Shown here: in pieces, positions 9,701-23,112 of the stretch
How positions within the stretch are numbered: the stretch's first letter is position 1
Layout: each line of letters starts with the position of its first letter
NCBI GenBank assembly: GCA_013398295.1
Contig: VZSF01003242.1
Span: 1 to 64,000 of the forward strand
Length of the DNA stretch: 64,000 nucleotides
From: Chionis minor
Taxonomy: Eukaryota > Chordata > Aves > Charadriiformes > Chionididae
Reading direction: 5' to 3'
Notes under the pieces: model-generated
The model's database searches: none
What the model was told of the DNA's origin: nothing
Seen by the model: only the letters and a program-made list of their open reading frames with translations
Made by a program: the position numbers and the translations under genes

Positions 9701-12700
9701 ATGATGTGTCCTTGAGACAAGTGGTGCCCTTTCATTATCACCTGTGAAGCTGTGATACCAAGATAGGCAGAATACAAAGAAAGCAGCAAAGACCAGTGAC
9801 CTCTTAAGACCGGGGTATCAGCATCACCCTTGAGTGAAAGATCCCAGACTACATACACACTGTCATAAAGGACAAAATACTTTATTCATTCTTGCACTGC
9901 TCATTATCTTTAAAATGCAAACAAATTTATCTATGCCTCACTTGAAATGCCTGGGTGCTACCTCTTTGATTGTTAGTCTTTGCGTGGTTGCGATCACAGA
10001 AAGTAGCTGGTGATGTGCTCAGGGAACCTTGTTTGACACTGAACTTTTGTACCTATACTGTTTTGCTGCCACATATTTCATTTTTTTGTTGTTTTGTTGT
10101 TGGCTTTTTTTGCACTTTAGCAATACAGTTATTTATTTGGTTTTGCATTTGCATTGTAAGTAACAGATAGCTAATATTATATCTTATAGCCATAGTGTGT
10201 ATCATTCTCTTTGTCTGTGCATTTGCACAAACATGAAAAAGTACTTTCCAAAATCAGTGCAGTGCAGTGGGCTTAAAGAACAGCTTTAAAACCTTTCCTG
10301 ATTTTTATAGAACACCTTATTCTTAAGTACTACCATCTCTTTTATTTTTATAAACCCTTTTGTCATAGTCATTTCCTAAAGTCCAGATAGCACAAGAAGT
10401 CCGACAGAGCTGATAATGAAGTACTGGTATGGCATTGCTGACTGTCACACCAAATGGCTACAATGCAGCTGGCGACAAGATGCCAGCAACAAGATGTTGA
10501 TTTCTCTTTCTGTCTACTAAACTTCCATTGATGATTGTTCCAGCAATTAAGACGTAGGCCTAATATAATAAGTCTATTTAACTTTGCTACAGTCTTTAAT
10601 GGATAGAGATGAAAAAACCCTTTAGAAAGGAGAAGCCTTTAAAAAGTAATCAAAGTAATTTAATTTTCTTGTTATGCAAGATTTGAGAATACTTACGTTT
10701 TTTTGAGCTCAAGAAAATAAAATGTTTTTACTCCATTTTAAACTGTGTGTTATTCCAGTTGCAATGCCTTTCATACCAGGCCGTACAAGTAAAAACTGAC
10801 AATGGTAGAAACAGGAATTTGCCTAGTGCTTTCACGCAAAGATTTCAAAGAAACTTGCAAATATTAAATAAAAACAACAACAACAAAAAAGCTTAGGAGA
10901 GAAACAAGTAACTTGTCCTGTAGTAGGACATTCAGTCTATAGCAGGACTGTTGAAGCACATTCGTCTCTTCTGCGTTTCCCATTAGCTGTATTTAACTCA
11001 GCGTGACCCCGGTTACAAACCACCCATCTCTTCTGTCCTTAGGACAGTGTGGATGCCACGTGCAGACTCAGGTTTTGTGGTGCTTGTTGTAGCAGCTGCT
11101 GACCTTCTCGGCAGTCCTGGGTTTAAGTGTCTTGCTTGCAAATACACAGAAAATGCATCTCTGGAACTGAATATACAGCCTCATTGTACCAGCGACCAGA
11201 CAATCTTATTTGCAAAGTCAGAGTAAAAGAATATCCATTATAGGAGCGATCATGCATTGCATTCTTTAATCTTCTCAGATCTGGAGCTGGTGAGAATTTT
11301 TTTCAGTGGTTTTGAATTTTTCAGAAAGCAACAAAAAATTCCCCAAACTTTAAAAGAAAATAGTTTGAGTCTATGTATTTTTACTTTTTCTGGGGTTTTT
11401 TTAAGCTTTCTGATTATGGAAAAAAAATATAAAGAAAAGCATATTCATTCTTCAAAAGAAGATATTTTGATTCAAAGATGGTTATTTGATAAAAAGAGAT
11501 TAAAATTTGAAAATTATGTTGGCACAGCTGCTAAGTTAGAGATTTTAGCTATTGCACAGTCCAGAACGCTAACTCTGTTTTCAAGGAGGGAGTGGCTGGG
11601 AGAAGCAAAAAGCCCACTCATCAATGGATCTGTGATACTCAAGCCTATACTCTAGATGTTCTTCAGGAACACTGGTGAGAGCATAGTATGAAAGTCATTT
11701 TTTTCCAGGAGCAATGCCAACTAAGCATCCTTTACCCTGTCTGCAGCTACTCATGAATGATCTGGGAGAATTTTTTTTTAAATGGACTAGTTTCTAGGAT
11801 AAGGTTCTCCATGTGGACACAAGGGGTGGGTGCAGGGACAGGAATGAGCAGTTGGACATGGAGGAGTGGTAGTGGGTGCTGCTTAAGGCAGCTTTTGCTT
11901 TCTTCATGAAAGAAATTCCCATGAAGGTTGGTTTAAAGCTCTTGTGAGTGAATAGTTATAACTGTGCAGAAAAAAACAGAGACCTGGTTTTAAATGAGCA
12001 GGAGTTTCATGTTTAGAAATCGTAGAAGTGATTTATGGGTGAAAATACACAAAACACTAGAAGTACATTTGCATTGCTATTAAACTATTAAATAAAGCAT
12101 AAATTATATGGGGGTTTGTGTGCCTGCAACCTGTTCACCGGGAAAGACAAAGCAGTATTCACATAACCTTGAGGAGTAAATATGTAGCAAACTGAATACA
12201 TTGTTAAATAGGAGGCATTTCAGATGAAAGCCACAAAATGCTTGGAGAGGTATGGTGCTATAAAAGAAGAGACTGCTATAAAAAGAAAGGTGAGACCTTA
12301 CATCTTCAACTGCTGTATGTCAACATGGTTCAATTAATTTCAGGGGACCAATTCCAAATTACACTGATGGGGTACCTGTCCTTACAGAAACATATGGCTA
12401 GATTCTCTGTCATTATATATGACAGGCAATGTTACTGAGTGAATTCACTTGCATAAAACTGCTGAAATTGTTAGTAATTTTTCTAAACACTTATGGTCAA
12501 ACAACAGGTCAGGAAAACCTAAAAACTATTTGGAGGGTTTTTAAAATATCTAAAGATCAAGGGATGTACAATCACCATCCACTGTAAGTATAAATTGAAC
12601 AAGCATGTAAAACTAACAACATAACTTGGTGCTTCTAGAAAGTATATTTATGAAGACATAGAAGGTAGAAGTGTAAATAATAAATACACTGGGCTAATTT

Positions 12701-13574
12701 GCAAGTAGAGGGTTAATTTCTGTGTGTATCTCAGAACAAAATGTTTTGTAGAGTCAGCATATTCTGGCTTTGTCAACATCTACCCCATTGGGGAGAGAAG
12801 GCTTGCCACATTTTCTTAATTATAACAAAGACTTTTCTGGTGATTTAAAGCATTGCTTTGTAGATGAGTCAGAGGAACAATTAACCGTTGTGATGGATCT
12901 TTGCATTTATGCTGTTCTGTGCTGAACTCCTTTTGGATGTCAGCATCAGAAACGTGCCTGTTAAGCTGTTACCTTGGTTGGTGGCCAGTATCTGCTGCTC
13001 TAAGGAAAAGTCTCAAAAGTTCAACAGAGCAGAAATCTGTCCTTTGGGAGAATTAATGTAACACTCTGGGTTTTCTCTAGAAATCAAACACTTCCTTCAC
13101 CTAGACAGTTGACTTAATACGTAGTCTGCACTACCATCTGCTAATCATGGGTTCCCATAATCACTGCTCACTGTCAGACATCTGCCGAGCTCTGAACAGG
13201 CCATAGAGAGAAAATGGGCACAACTAGGGCATAAAGTGGGGAGAACCAGCAAAAGAATTACTTTGGCTGTGCTGCTACTTAGGCATCTCTTTATCTAAGC
13301 ATGGAATGAAAATTTACTTTACAGTTTTGTCCAGTAACTCCAGTAGATTGTGCCTGACTAGGACCATCATCATACTCTCCAGCATTTTGGGAATGCCACA
13401 TTACAGAGTCCAAATCTTGAGGCTCAAGTCTGTGTTGGGTTCAGCTGTGTCTTCCAGAATATAGTCTTCCAGGTTACTGCATTTTGCTTACAATCCTGAT
13501 TTTATATTAGTTGTGCTTAGTCTTCTCTATCTAGCTAAGTTTCCTGTTTAACATGTGATGCAAGATTAATACCA
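6701..13574 (+). other. CPED1: Start of the 47-kb CPED1 intron, no recognised feature
   Basis: This is unique-looking, AT-rich sequence. The open frames here (such as 11257-11655, 132 codons) are in A/T-rich sequence, lack domain features and have biased composition, so I treat them as chance. The only simple repeat I note is a short A/CAA run at about 10868-10890. Confidence 0.7.
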
Positions 13575-13755
13575 GATACCCTCAAGGAAACGTCTCCAGA
13601 GGAGGTGGTGGAATCACTGTCCCTGGAGATACTTAAAAGACAAGTAGACGTGGTGCTGAGGGACATGGTTTAGGGGTGGTTTTGGCATAGGTTTATGGTT
13701 GCACTTGATGATCTTGAAGGTCTCTTCCAACCCAAGTGATTCTATGATTCTAAGT
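13575..13755 (+). mobile_element. CR1 3' end, sense, short
   Basis: The segment carries the CR1 3'-terminal signature. GAGGTGGTGGAATCACTGTC is followed by a short spacer, GTTGCACTTGATGATCTTGA, TCTCTTCCAACCCAAGTG and the tail ATTCTATGATTCTA. About 180 bp survive after severe 5' truncation. Confidence 0.9.
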
Positions 13756-16523
13756 ATCAGGCAGAGACTGAAGAGAACGGATGTTTCTATGGAGCAGATA
13801 AATTTGTCATTGTTATGATGCATTGTACATGGGAAATGGTGTGTTACACAGATCACTGACGGATAACTTGCCACCAGTACTTTAAGACAAACCATTGAAT
13901 GCTGATTTAGTGATTCGACAGTTTTAAGCCAATAATGACTGAGACGACAGTCATTAACTAATTTGGTTATGATCATTAGCCAGAGGAAGTATTAGGTTGC
14001 TACAATAATTAGCCCCTGAAGAGGTAGAATTTTCTAGGCAGCTTTCAGCCTTCTTTTTTCCCATGCTCCCTTTCCTTGGGCAGCACTCTTGTACTTAAGA
14101 ACTTCTTAAATCGGGAATGATATCACTCTTCATCACCACTGAGTTTATTGACACCAGCTAGTGTTGTTTGTAGCACCTCCTACCTCAGCAGTGGAAAATT
14201 CAGTATGTCCTCCCCTTCCCTTCCCTCTTCTGTGTGTTTGCAGTTTAGCAAAGTCTTACCAGGAACATCTCACCATCCCAGAAACTCGGTTAGGTGACTC
14301 CTGACTTCAATGGTTATTTTGCTATTACGCTGCCATAGAAAAAATGTCAGTGTATCATATGTGAAGAACAAAATTCATAAAAGATAAACCTCAATGACCT
14401 GACAGAGCAATTCCATTCTTTTGTGTGTTCAGACTGTTCTCCCCCTTCATACAATTACTGCTATCATCCCATGGGTGTGTGTGACACGTTAAAGATACAG
14501 AAGATGAAGATCTGCCCAGGAAATAACCAAGCAGAAACTCAGAAGTGCATGACTAAAAATGTTAGAGAGTCAAATTATGACCTGTATCATTGCAACCGGT
14601 GAACAAGACCCTGCTGGTGCTGGTGGGGTGTATAATTGGACATTTCAGCCCGACAGATGCCTTGCAATACCTGCTCCCTAGGGTGCTACAGGATGGGGAG
14701 ATGCTGAGACAGATAGAGTGCTGGGGATGCAGATTCTATAGATACAGTGCTATCTCTGAGCCCATCAGGGACTGATATTACAGACTGGACTAGACCCAGG
14801 TTTTTCTGATTCCTTGCCTTTAACCACAGGATTGAAATGTCTTTTTAAATAATTGCAGTGAACCATTGTGGGTGGCTGTGAAAGGAGACAGACAACAGTA
14901 AACGCTGGGTAGGCAATTCAGTTCATGGGAGAACACTGTTCTCTGGAAAAGCCTATGTTTGTATAATTCTTGTTGGCTGTGGGGTTTTTGTTTGCACTGA
15001 ATTATCAGGCAATCATCCCACATATTTAGAATAGATTTTCACTTACACTCCTTTTTTGCTCTTATTTTGGATGATTTCAATATAATACAGGCCCAGTAAT
15101 GCCACTGGAATCAATTATATTTTGCTAGAGAACTGGTAGCAGGAACCTCTGCAGAAGACTCCACGTAGCACAGACTTTTTTGTGCTTGTTATTGTTTCCT
15201 CTCCCTGCCCTCCACAGTGATTCCTCCATGCATTTTTGCTTCATGGCCCAGCTTGGGCAGGAGAAGTACAGCTTGATGAATGCAGGGAAAAGAGGGAGGC
15301 ACGTGCCCGCATCACCTCAGCCTGAGTCCAGCCTGGAGGCTGAGTGCTTGGGGGGGATCCTGACCCAGCCTGACTAACCACAGAAAGGTTGCTTCCTCCT
15401 GGCAGCCCCTGCCTGCAGGAGGGCACTGCTGGAGCCAGACCCTGGGCAGGCAGAGGCAGCTCCTGAGCCAGGCACTCCGGAGACGTACCCAGTGTACTAT
15501 ACTAGTGATATCACCTTGTGAAGGCACCTGAGATCTCTGGAAAGGAACAGGGGATGTACTTGGGGACTTTCAGTCACCCTCTAACAGCTGTTGTTTTTCC
15601 TTGATTCCACAGGGAACCTACATTAGCTATCTCAGTCACCATGCTGGGCCAAGCTCTTGCTTTCAGGCTTTGCATTGCCTACATTAACCGTGCTTGCTTA
15701 GGGAGTCAGAGTGTAGCCCATAATTTTTCCATGCTTCCATTTCTAACTGTGCAATATCAGGATATAAAAATTAACTACCCAGTAAAGTCTTTGGATGAGC
15801 CACACAACTATGAGAACTGCGAAGCACGAGTTAAGCAGTTCTCCTTTATGAGCTCCAGGAAGTGCAATAACACAGTAATAGAATGGGGTGGTGAGGGAGA
15901 AAAGGTCATCCAAACTTTCTGAAGCTTCGCTGAAATATTTAGCTTATGTTTTGGGTAAATAGCTGTGTCAGTATTTGCATTCTGTCAATGTACCTGACTC
16001 ATGGAGAGAGAGTTCATTAATTGGAAATAACTTGCAGCGTGTGACAGCAGACAAAGCGTTACAATCATGATCAGATGATCAGACTGTCATTTTATAAGTT
16101 GCAGACAAATCAGTACATGCATACGGGCAAAGTATTTGAAAAAATATATGTTGTGCATACATCTGTTGTTTTGGGGTTTTTTTAATAAATGGTCATTGCT
16201 GTTTGTACTGGAGCAATTATTGTTATAAGGTTAAACTTCAGTAGCTTTGTGTGACACTCCAGGGCTCGGTGGTGCCTCAGTTACACTTTTTTCTGAATGG
16301 TGGCATTCTTTAAATTGCTGACGTGACAGTAGAGAGCTGTGGAGCTACTTGTGCTGGCTGTGAGCAAGCTGGTGCAAGGACAGGGACCGAACAAGGTGCC
16401 ACTGCTGTATGGCACCCAGGCTCATCCAGCTCCATGTTAAGGTGGTATCGCAGTTTCTGGTACCTGAGCTGCTTCTGTCCGCAAGACTTTCTGTCTTGCT
16501 CATAGACTTATCATGAAGGATGC

Positions 16524-16563
16524 ATGGTAAAACTGTAAAAGCAATGGTAAAACTGGTAAAGCC
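16524..16563. repeat. 20-bp tandem duplication
   Basis: Two adjacent units, ATGGTAAAACTGTAAAAGCA (16524-16543) and ATGGTAAAACTGGTAAAGCC (16544-16563), differ at only a few positions. It is a small slippage or duplication product with no implied function. Confidence 0.8.
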
Positions 16564-19500
16564 AAGTTTAGGGCACACAAAAGTTGCATGTTGCTTAATG
16601 CACAGTTGTGTAAATATACCTCAACTCTTCCAGTTCTGAGACTCTCCAAGCAGCCTGTTCAGTAACACCAATTTTTATGATCTGTATATTAGTAAAAGAA
16701 GATAAAAGTATCCTTAATCCAAGCCCTTTGAACACAGAAAAGACTCCCATTGGCTTCAATGTACTTTGGATTTGACCTAACTAGACTTACTTTGTTAGCA
16801 TGTGGGGTCAAAAAATGAGTCTGCCAAAAAAAAAGTGTGCCTACCATTGCATCTCCAGAAATAATAGCCATGCTTTGATCATAGCTGTTGATACTAGTGA
16901 CATTTAGCCATTACAAAGCTGTAAATGAAGTGGAGGGTATAGGTTGTTATGAAGATGATATAAGGGGAAGACTAATGAGTCATGAGTAATGACTCAATAA
17001 CTCTTCATAGTAAGTTGTCTGGTCTTTTAATGATAATCTTATAATTCTGATTTGGTAAAGTAGAAGCAAAAAGGGTGCTTCTGCAAGTCAGCCATATGGT
17101 AGAATAGAGCAATGGAGTTTGAAGTGATTTATTGCTGCACTGCATAAAGGGTATCACCTCTGCTGGCTATATGCTCACAAAGCACATTCAAAATTCAGAT
17201 CATTTTCCCTGTGCATTATGTTGGTAAAGAGGATGGGACATGACTGAAATCCTGCTGTGGGTTTCATGATCTGGCATAGAGGTTTGGCCATTTTTGTTTT
17301 CATTGAAAGAGCCAAGGATGCTGTGGCACCAGGAGTGGGTAGCTTAGGCTGCCACATGAAAGCCAAGAAATGGGATAGTCCTGTGTCTCAGTAAATACTT
17401 GAAACAAAACTGAGACCTGAAGTTTTTGTAACAATATGGGGCAGTCCTTGCATTCTGGGCCTGTCCCAGGTATAGTAGAAAATTTGTTCACCCTTGTTTA
17501 GAAGCTTGAGAAATGGCACATTTCTCACACATGAGAAACTTCCTGAACTGGAAAATTACAGAACTATTTAGCCTAACTCGTGTCTCTCTCTAACATCAGT
17601 CAGAAGTAGTTGCACCCAGGTCACAGAGCCATAGATGTTTAATAGTTTCGTCTTTGTGGAAAGGCAGAATCCAACTTCCTCTCTCAAAGTTCAAGAGGTG
17701 AATAAGGAAATCAGTGTTCTTGATTTTTCTTACTTTGTTTGTCAGTACTTCCTTCTTGTAAAATGTTCTTAACTGAGATCCAAATCAGAAAGTTGTTTAA
17801 CTTCTTAGACAGTTAGTCAGATTCTTTTCTGTGTAGAGTTATAAATATATGAAACAGTTGTTACTCTTTTAAAGAGTGCTGTTGTTGGCCTATGTTGTGC
17901 CGAAGTAAGACAGTGAAAGCTTATTGCGTGGCTAATCATAGTTTAACTGGTGTGATTTTGTGTTTATTTAACAACTTGATAAAGAGCAGTAAAATTCATC
18001 ATTGCAAAGTATTTACTATGCAAGACGAGCCTAACACTTGAAGGATAAGCTTCTGCCAATCAGGAAGCCACTCCTCCACTGCTCTTGCTCCTTTTGGAAT
18101 CAGGGTAAATATAAAACACAACCACCAATATAAGACAAAAAAGAGACTCAGATTTGGTACACTTTGCTTTGTAAGTATCTTTACTGAGAAAATAATGTTC
18201 ACAGTACATATCCATTGCTATTTCTGTAGCTGTAATTATTTCTGTATCCTACAGAGTACTGTTATTCTCTTTATGTAGCCCTCTACAGTTTGTGTTTCAA
18301 AGCTGAAATCCAGGGCATTCACTATTGACAGTTCAATTACTGTATTCTTTTCAGTTCACCTCATACCCTGCTCTCAAATTCATCAGAAAATGTGAAATAG
18401 CCTGTTGAATTTTCCCCTTGATGATACCGCAATAGATGTGAAAGAAGAGCCTTCAGCATGAGGCTTCCTAAGTGTTAACAGATCATGAAAATTGGCAACA
18501 ACTGTTGTGCCGAGTATCATAATCTGCAAGAAGAGGGCCAGCAATTCCACAGTGATGAGAAGAGAGCGCTTGGTGTTTGAGCTGTGGTCACATTTGCCTT
18601 TCAAGTGATTTGGGCCTCCGTAACACACTTTGTGGGAGAAGAAAGCTAATGCAGCTGCCTTTGCTAATCAGTCAGTATGACCCAGCCCCTCGGGGAGGCA
18701 GGCAAAGGCAGATACATACTGAGACACACAATCCTCGCTGATTAACAGTGAAAGCTGGTAAAGTTACTCTCTAAGCCTGTCTGGCCCATCAGCTCCAGAA
18801 ATGTAATTTAGATGATTATCTACATGCCCATTAAACCCTGTGACCCATTGCTAGTCTGTTTGAAGTTTGCCTGCTTAAACTTGCTAATAGGAAGAATAGA
18901 AGGATTAACTCAGAGGTCATGAAATAAGAGAGCAGCAAAGAAGATGACAAAAGAGCAGAGGAAAACTTCCTGCTGCATGTGTTTGGTAAGGAGAAAGAAC
19001 TACAGTACCAGGATCATCTCAGCAGATACTGTTACTTTACGGAGCAAGCAAGCCATCTGAAATTCAGTCTATTTAATGCTTTTTTGTGTGTGCTTCCAAC
19101 CTATTTTGTTTAGCTGCACAAATAAAATGTGCTACGTGTGTGATAAATGTTGTCAAGTTAGGTGTTTACAGAACATAATGCAACGTATTGTAAAAGAGCA
19201 TGGAATGACTGAAGTATGGTGTTTCTGATTTTGCTCAGGGTTACAGTGTGTAGATATAAACAAGGAAGTACTTAATTTAAATCAGTCACATCGGAGTAGT
19301 TGCAGTCAGGTCAGAATCAAGGCCAGCTTTTTTCCCTTTAGGGTAGAACCTCCAGCTGTTCAAAGTGCTTGTGAACTTAAAGATTATCAATTAAAAGCTT
19401 ACCCAGTGAATCTGTTTTCTAGTTAGTCAAACTGAAATAAATATAAACATCTATAATCATCTGCATAAGTTAGTCACAGGATGTTGCAATAAAAATGGTG

Positions 19501-20142
19501 ACTGGTTAAAAATAAATTTGTAGAGAGCAGGTGGGACTCATTGTCAAAAAGAGAATGGAATACACGAGTACCTCAGTAAGGGTGTCCAGGTGGTCTGACT
19601 AGTTACTGGAAGAAAATGAGCTTGAACTTGAAATAGAGTCTGAAGCTCATTTACCTATTTCTGCATATACTACTCCTCTTGGAACAAATCCTTGCCCTTT
19701 TGCTAAAGACACAGTCAACCTACTTGCTGAAAACCATTGGCTGGAGTATATTTCACTGAATTTCAGAGACGACAAATTCATTTCACTGCTGCTGTGTCTG
19801 GATCCCTAGGTTTTGCAGTATGAGATTGCTTTATAAAGACCTATTGCAGTCTACTTCTCAATACTTCTGGTACATTTATTTATAAATGGTATATTATTAT
19901 ATTTATGTGATTTCTGTTGATATAAGTTATGATTAAATGTATTTCTGTTTCTCATTTTACTGTGTTAAACCAACCATATTTTCCAGCTGGAGTCTCCGTA
20001 CATCTCAGACTCCTTTCATTTACATGCACAACTCTGTATGAGAGACAGCAATATGCTAGTGGGGAAAAAACAGAACAGTGTTCAGTACTAGGGCAATTCA
20101 TTTCAGAAATTGAGACTTACTTTTTTCAGTGTTTTTAGTAAA

Positions 20143-20157
20143 TTTTTTTTTTTTTTT
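20143..20157. repeat. Poly(T) tract
   Basis: An uninterrupted run of 15 T on the + strand. No SINE or retropseudogene body is visible on either side. Confidence 0.9.
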
Positions 20158-22251
20158 GTGGCTGATACTGGAAACTCAAATACTGCTCTGAAGTTGATGC
20201 CTCTACTTTGTAATAAAGTGTGACAATTTTAAAATTCCAATATAAGCATCTCACTGAAGCTGCCTTGCCCCTTAACCTGGTTAAAAGTATTCAACGTCGG
20301 TGTCAACCACAGTTGGTATCTTCAGTCTGAAAATGTGAGCCTCCTTCATGTGTTGACCACAGTGGCAGTAGTTCTCACCTTCAAGAATATATTTTCCCAA
20401 AAGTTTTAGGAAGGAAACAAACTTCTATTGCTGATTCTGAGTCTTCCATTGAGTGGCATGTGCTCAGCTGCTTTCAACCAGACTGCTTCAGAGGACAGAA
20501 GTTATTCATAAATCTCATTCCATTGGTGTTGTCTGAAAAATAAAGTAGATGCCAATATCTGCTGGGAAGCCTCTTAGAAAACAGATCAAAGGCTTCTGGA
20601 GTTTATTTAAGAAGGACCAGTTGTGAGTGGCTTAATGTCTAAGCATGGCATGAAAAGTTAAACACCCATGACAACGAGACACCGTACAGAAAAGTCCCCT
20701 GAGCTTCAGTGAAGAATTTGAGTGATATGTGGTACAGGTGGGCTGATGTCTCACCCTGTCATTCTGTTATTCCTTTGCCTCTAAATGAGCATTGCCCTCT
20801 CTGTCTAACCCTCTGGAAACGGGGAAAAATTATTCTCGAAAAGATAGCAGAATAGAGCCTCCTTCACTTACGCACAGTGAAATGCCTCTAAAGATACATT
20901 GTCTTCTCTAGGTCATTTGGTTTAAAGGGCCTGTGAATCTGTGTAATTTAGTGAATCTGTGGCCAGTGTTCTGGCTAACATTTTTACTTTGAGAGTTTCT
21001 CAAAATGAATCATACCCTTTGGTGTATCCAGGTTTGTTCCAGGTGTGAGAAACAGGCGTATTTTTCATTAGAATTAGCTGGTTTATTTATGCCTACCCCT
21101 CCTGTGTCCTGCAGGATGCCTTAAATTATAAAATACTTGGAGACAGCTGCAACATCCCTCAGTTCTTATCAGTGATAGCTTGGAATACAAATAGTGCCTG
21201 TGCTTTCCTATGAAACCATCGCTCTTATGTTTTAGGGGTTTCTTTTCTATTCATTTTTGTCCCATTATTTTCTTCTTCCTTCAGACAGTCCCCATGTGAC
21301 TGTGTTTTCAGCATGGATGGCAAGTACAAAAGCAAAAAAGAATAAAAGTCTTAGAAGAACCCCAGGAAGGGTTAAAATTTTAAAGAAGTTGCTCTCCTGG
21401 TATCTCAAGGTGGACCCTACTCCTTAGTCAGCTCTCCGTTTATTTGCCTTAATGGGATACAAAGGCACAAGCCCTTTCCTGGCCATACCATGCTGTGCTG
21501 GGAGAAGGGTTTAGGACTGCTTCCAGTCACTCGGGCCTCAGCCTGACTTCCTCCAAGGAAAGGAAATGCTTCAGCAGGGAAGTTCCCAACTGTTGCTTCC
21601 TTAGCAATGAAATCACTTTACAAAAAGACCATGGAATCTACTAGGAACTGTCATGTGAAAAGGATCCAAAGAGAAAGGGAACAAGGATCAATTGCCTTAA
21701 TATGCACTTCTTGTCACATCAGAAACTTGGTGTCATATCACATCCCAAGCTGCATAACCCAAAGAAGCTGGGACTGTGCGTACTTCCAAGTTCTCTGTAA
21801 GTGCTTAGTATGCTGAATATAATTTTTACACCTTAATGCACCCAAGCAGCACTAGATACCTGTGTTTCAGTACTTGTACCAAACCCTGAATCATTTTGGC
21901 TGGTTGGCTGGTAGGCTGAAGTAATTCCCATGACCTGTTGTTGCTATATGAATTTCTTCTGTGAAGTATGTTGTCACAACTCAAAAACCCTACTGATACT
22001 CCTTCTGATATCTGTCTCTGTTGTGCTGTACCTTTCCTGGTCCAATAGCCTAGTGTTTTTCATGATATTAAGCTACAGATGAAAATGAAAAAATGGGATT
22101 GGAAAAAAAAATTCTTGAGGATTTATCTTCTTTTAATTAAAATAAAACCATTCCTAAGTAAAAGTGTTAAGTAGTTTGCCATAATAGCGTTATCAAGAGA
22201 TGCAATGCTTGACAGAAGGTTGCACAATTTTTGTTCAGTCGTTGCTGCTGC

Positions 22252-22270
22252 TTTTTTTTTTTTTTTTTTT
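22252..22270. repeat. Poly(T) tract
   Basis: An uninterrupted run of 19 T. On the minus strand it could be the poly(A) tail of a processed retrocopy, but I recognise no coding sequence on its left (22000-22250), so it is called a simple repeat. Confidence 0.9.
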
Positions 22271-22884
22271 GAGACAGATGCTTGACACTTCAGAATTTTA
22301 TTGTGAGAGAGGGTGGATGTGATAGAAATCAGTTATAATGTTACCCAAAAATATCTAAGAGCTGCCAAGTAAATTCTAGGCAAAAGGGAACTCTAATAGA
22401 ATGCAGGAACTGAACAACAATATGGTGATAGTAGAGAGACACAGAAAATACTTGAGGAGAGCTCTAATCCCCATGGCTTGATGAGGTTTCAGAGGGAAAA
22501 CATGAAGATTTACTACATTTTTCTGCAGAGGGGTATGCACGCTTAATTTCACACAGCGTGGACATTTCCACTGAAGTCAGTGGGATAACATGTTCTGAAT
22601 AATACCATATGTCTCCATCTTTGCAGACCCAAAGTCTTAAGCAGCATTTATTAAGTCTGGGATGTGTATAATTGTATCCATGTTCACATTTGTCCAGTGC
22701 TAAAATGGGACAGTCAGTACTTATTTATTCCTAAAACAGAAACATACTTGTAGTGTCTATCAATGCTCATGACTTTTGCCTTCTTTTTCCTCTTTTTCAT
22801 GATGCCATGCTTCGATATTTATGAAAAATGACCCTGTTCTTTAGATAGAAAAAAACAAATGATCTATTTCAATTTGATGTGAAT

Positions 22885-23112
22885 TATTATCCATCTAAAC
22901 ACAAGGAGGAACTTCTTTCCTTTGGGGGGGGCAGAGCACTGGCACAGGCTGCCCAGAGAGGTGGTGGAGTCTCCGACTCTGGAGACATTCCAAACCCGCC
23001 TGGACGCCATCCTGTGCAACCTGCTGTAGGTGGACCTGCTCTGGCAGGGGGGTTGGACCAGCTGATCTCCAGAGGTCCCTTCCAAGCCCTAATGTTCTAT
23101 AATCCTATAATT
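22885..23112 (+). mobile_element. CR1 3' end, sense
   Basis: The coding end of ORF2 is visible as AGGAGGAACTTCTTTCC, GGCTGCCCAGAGAGGTGGTG and GGAGACATTCCAAACCCGCC, followed by the 3' UTR (CCTGTGCAACCTGCTG, TTGGACCAGCTGATCTCCAG) and a decayed tail (GTTCTATAATCCTATAA). It is the same subfamily as the antisense copies at 44841 and 58037, but in the opposite orientation. Confidence 0.93.

Larger units (their letters stand above)
13756..22884 (+). other. CPED1: CPED1 intron, unannotated stretch
   Basis: No exon, RNA gene or known repeat is recognised. Small items: a 20-bp unit repeated twice at 16524-16563, T runs at 20143-20157 and 22252-22270, and a GC-richer patch near 15300-15480. The block 18630-18960 has high sequence complexity and dense homeobox/GATA-like words and could be a conserved non-coding element. 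That is inference only. Confidence 0.6.

Noticed and set aside
11257..11655. 132-codon open frame on the + strand
   Set aside because: Lys/Phe-rich translation of A/T-rich intron with no family features. An open frame of this size is expected a few times in 64 kb of AT-rich DNA.
15641..15922. 93-codon + frame after an apparent acceptor at about 15612
   Set aside because: No recognisable protein. Exons 6532-6700 and 53676-53793 already join in phase, so no extra exon is needed. No transcript evidence is available.
17605..19320. AGTAGTTGCA..CAGGTCA shared by 17608 and 19295
   Set aside because: The similarity is about 20 bp and does not extend on either side. Chance is sufficient.
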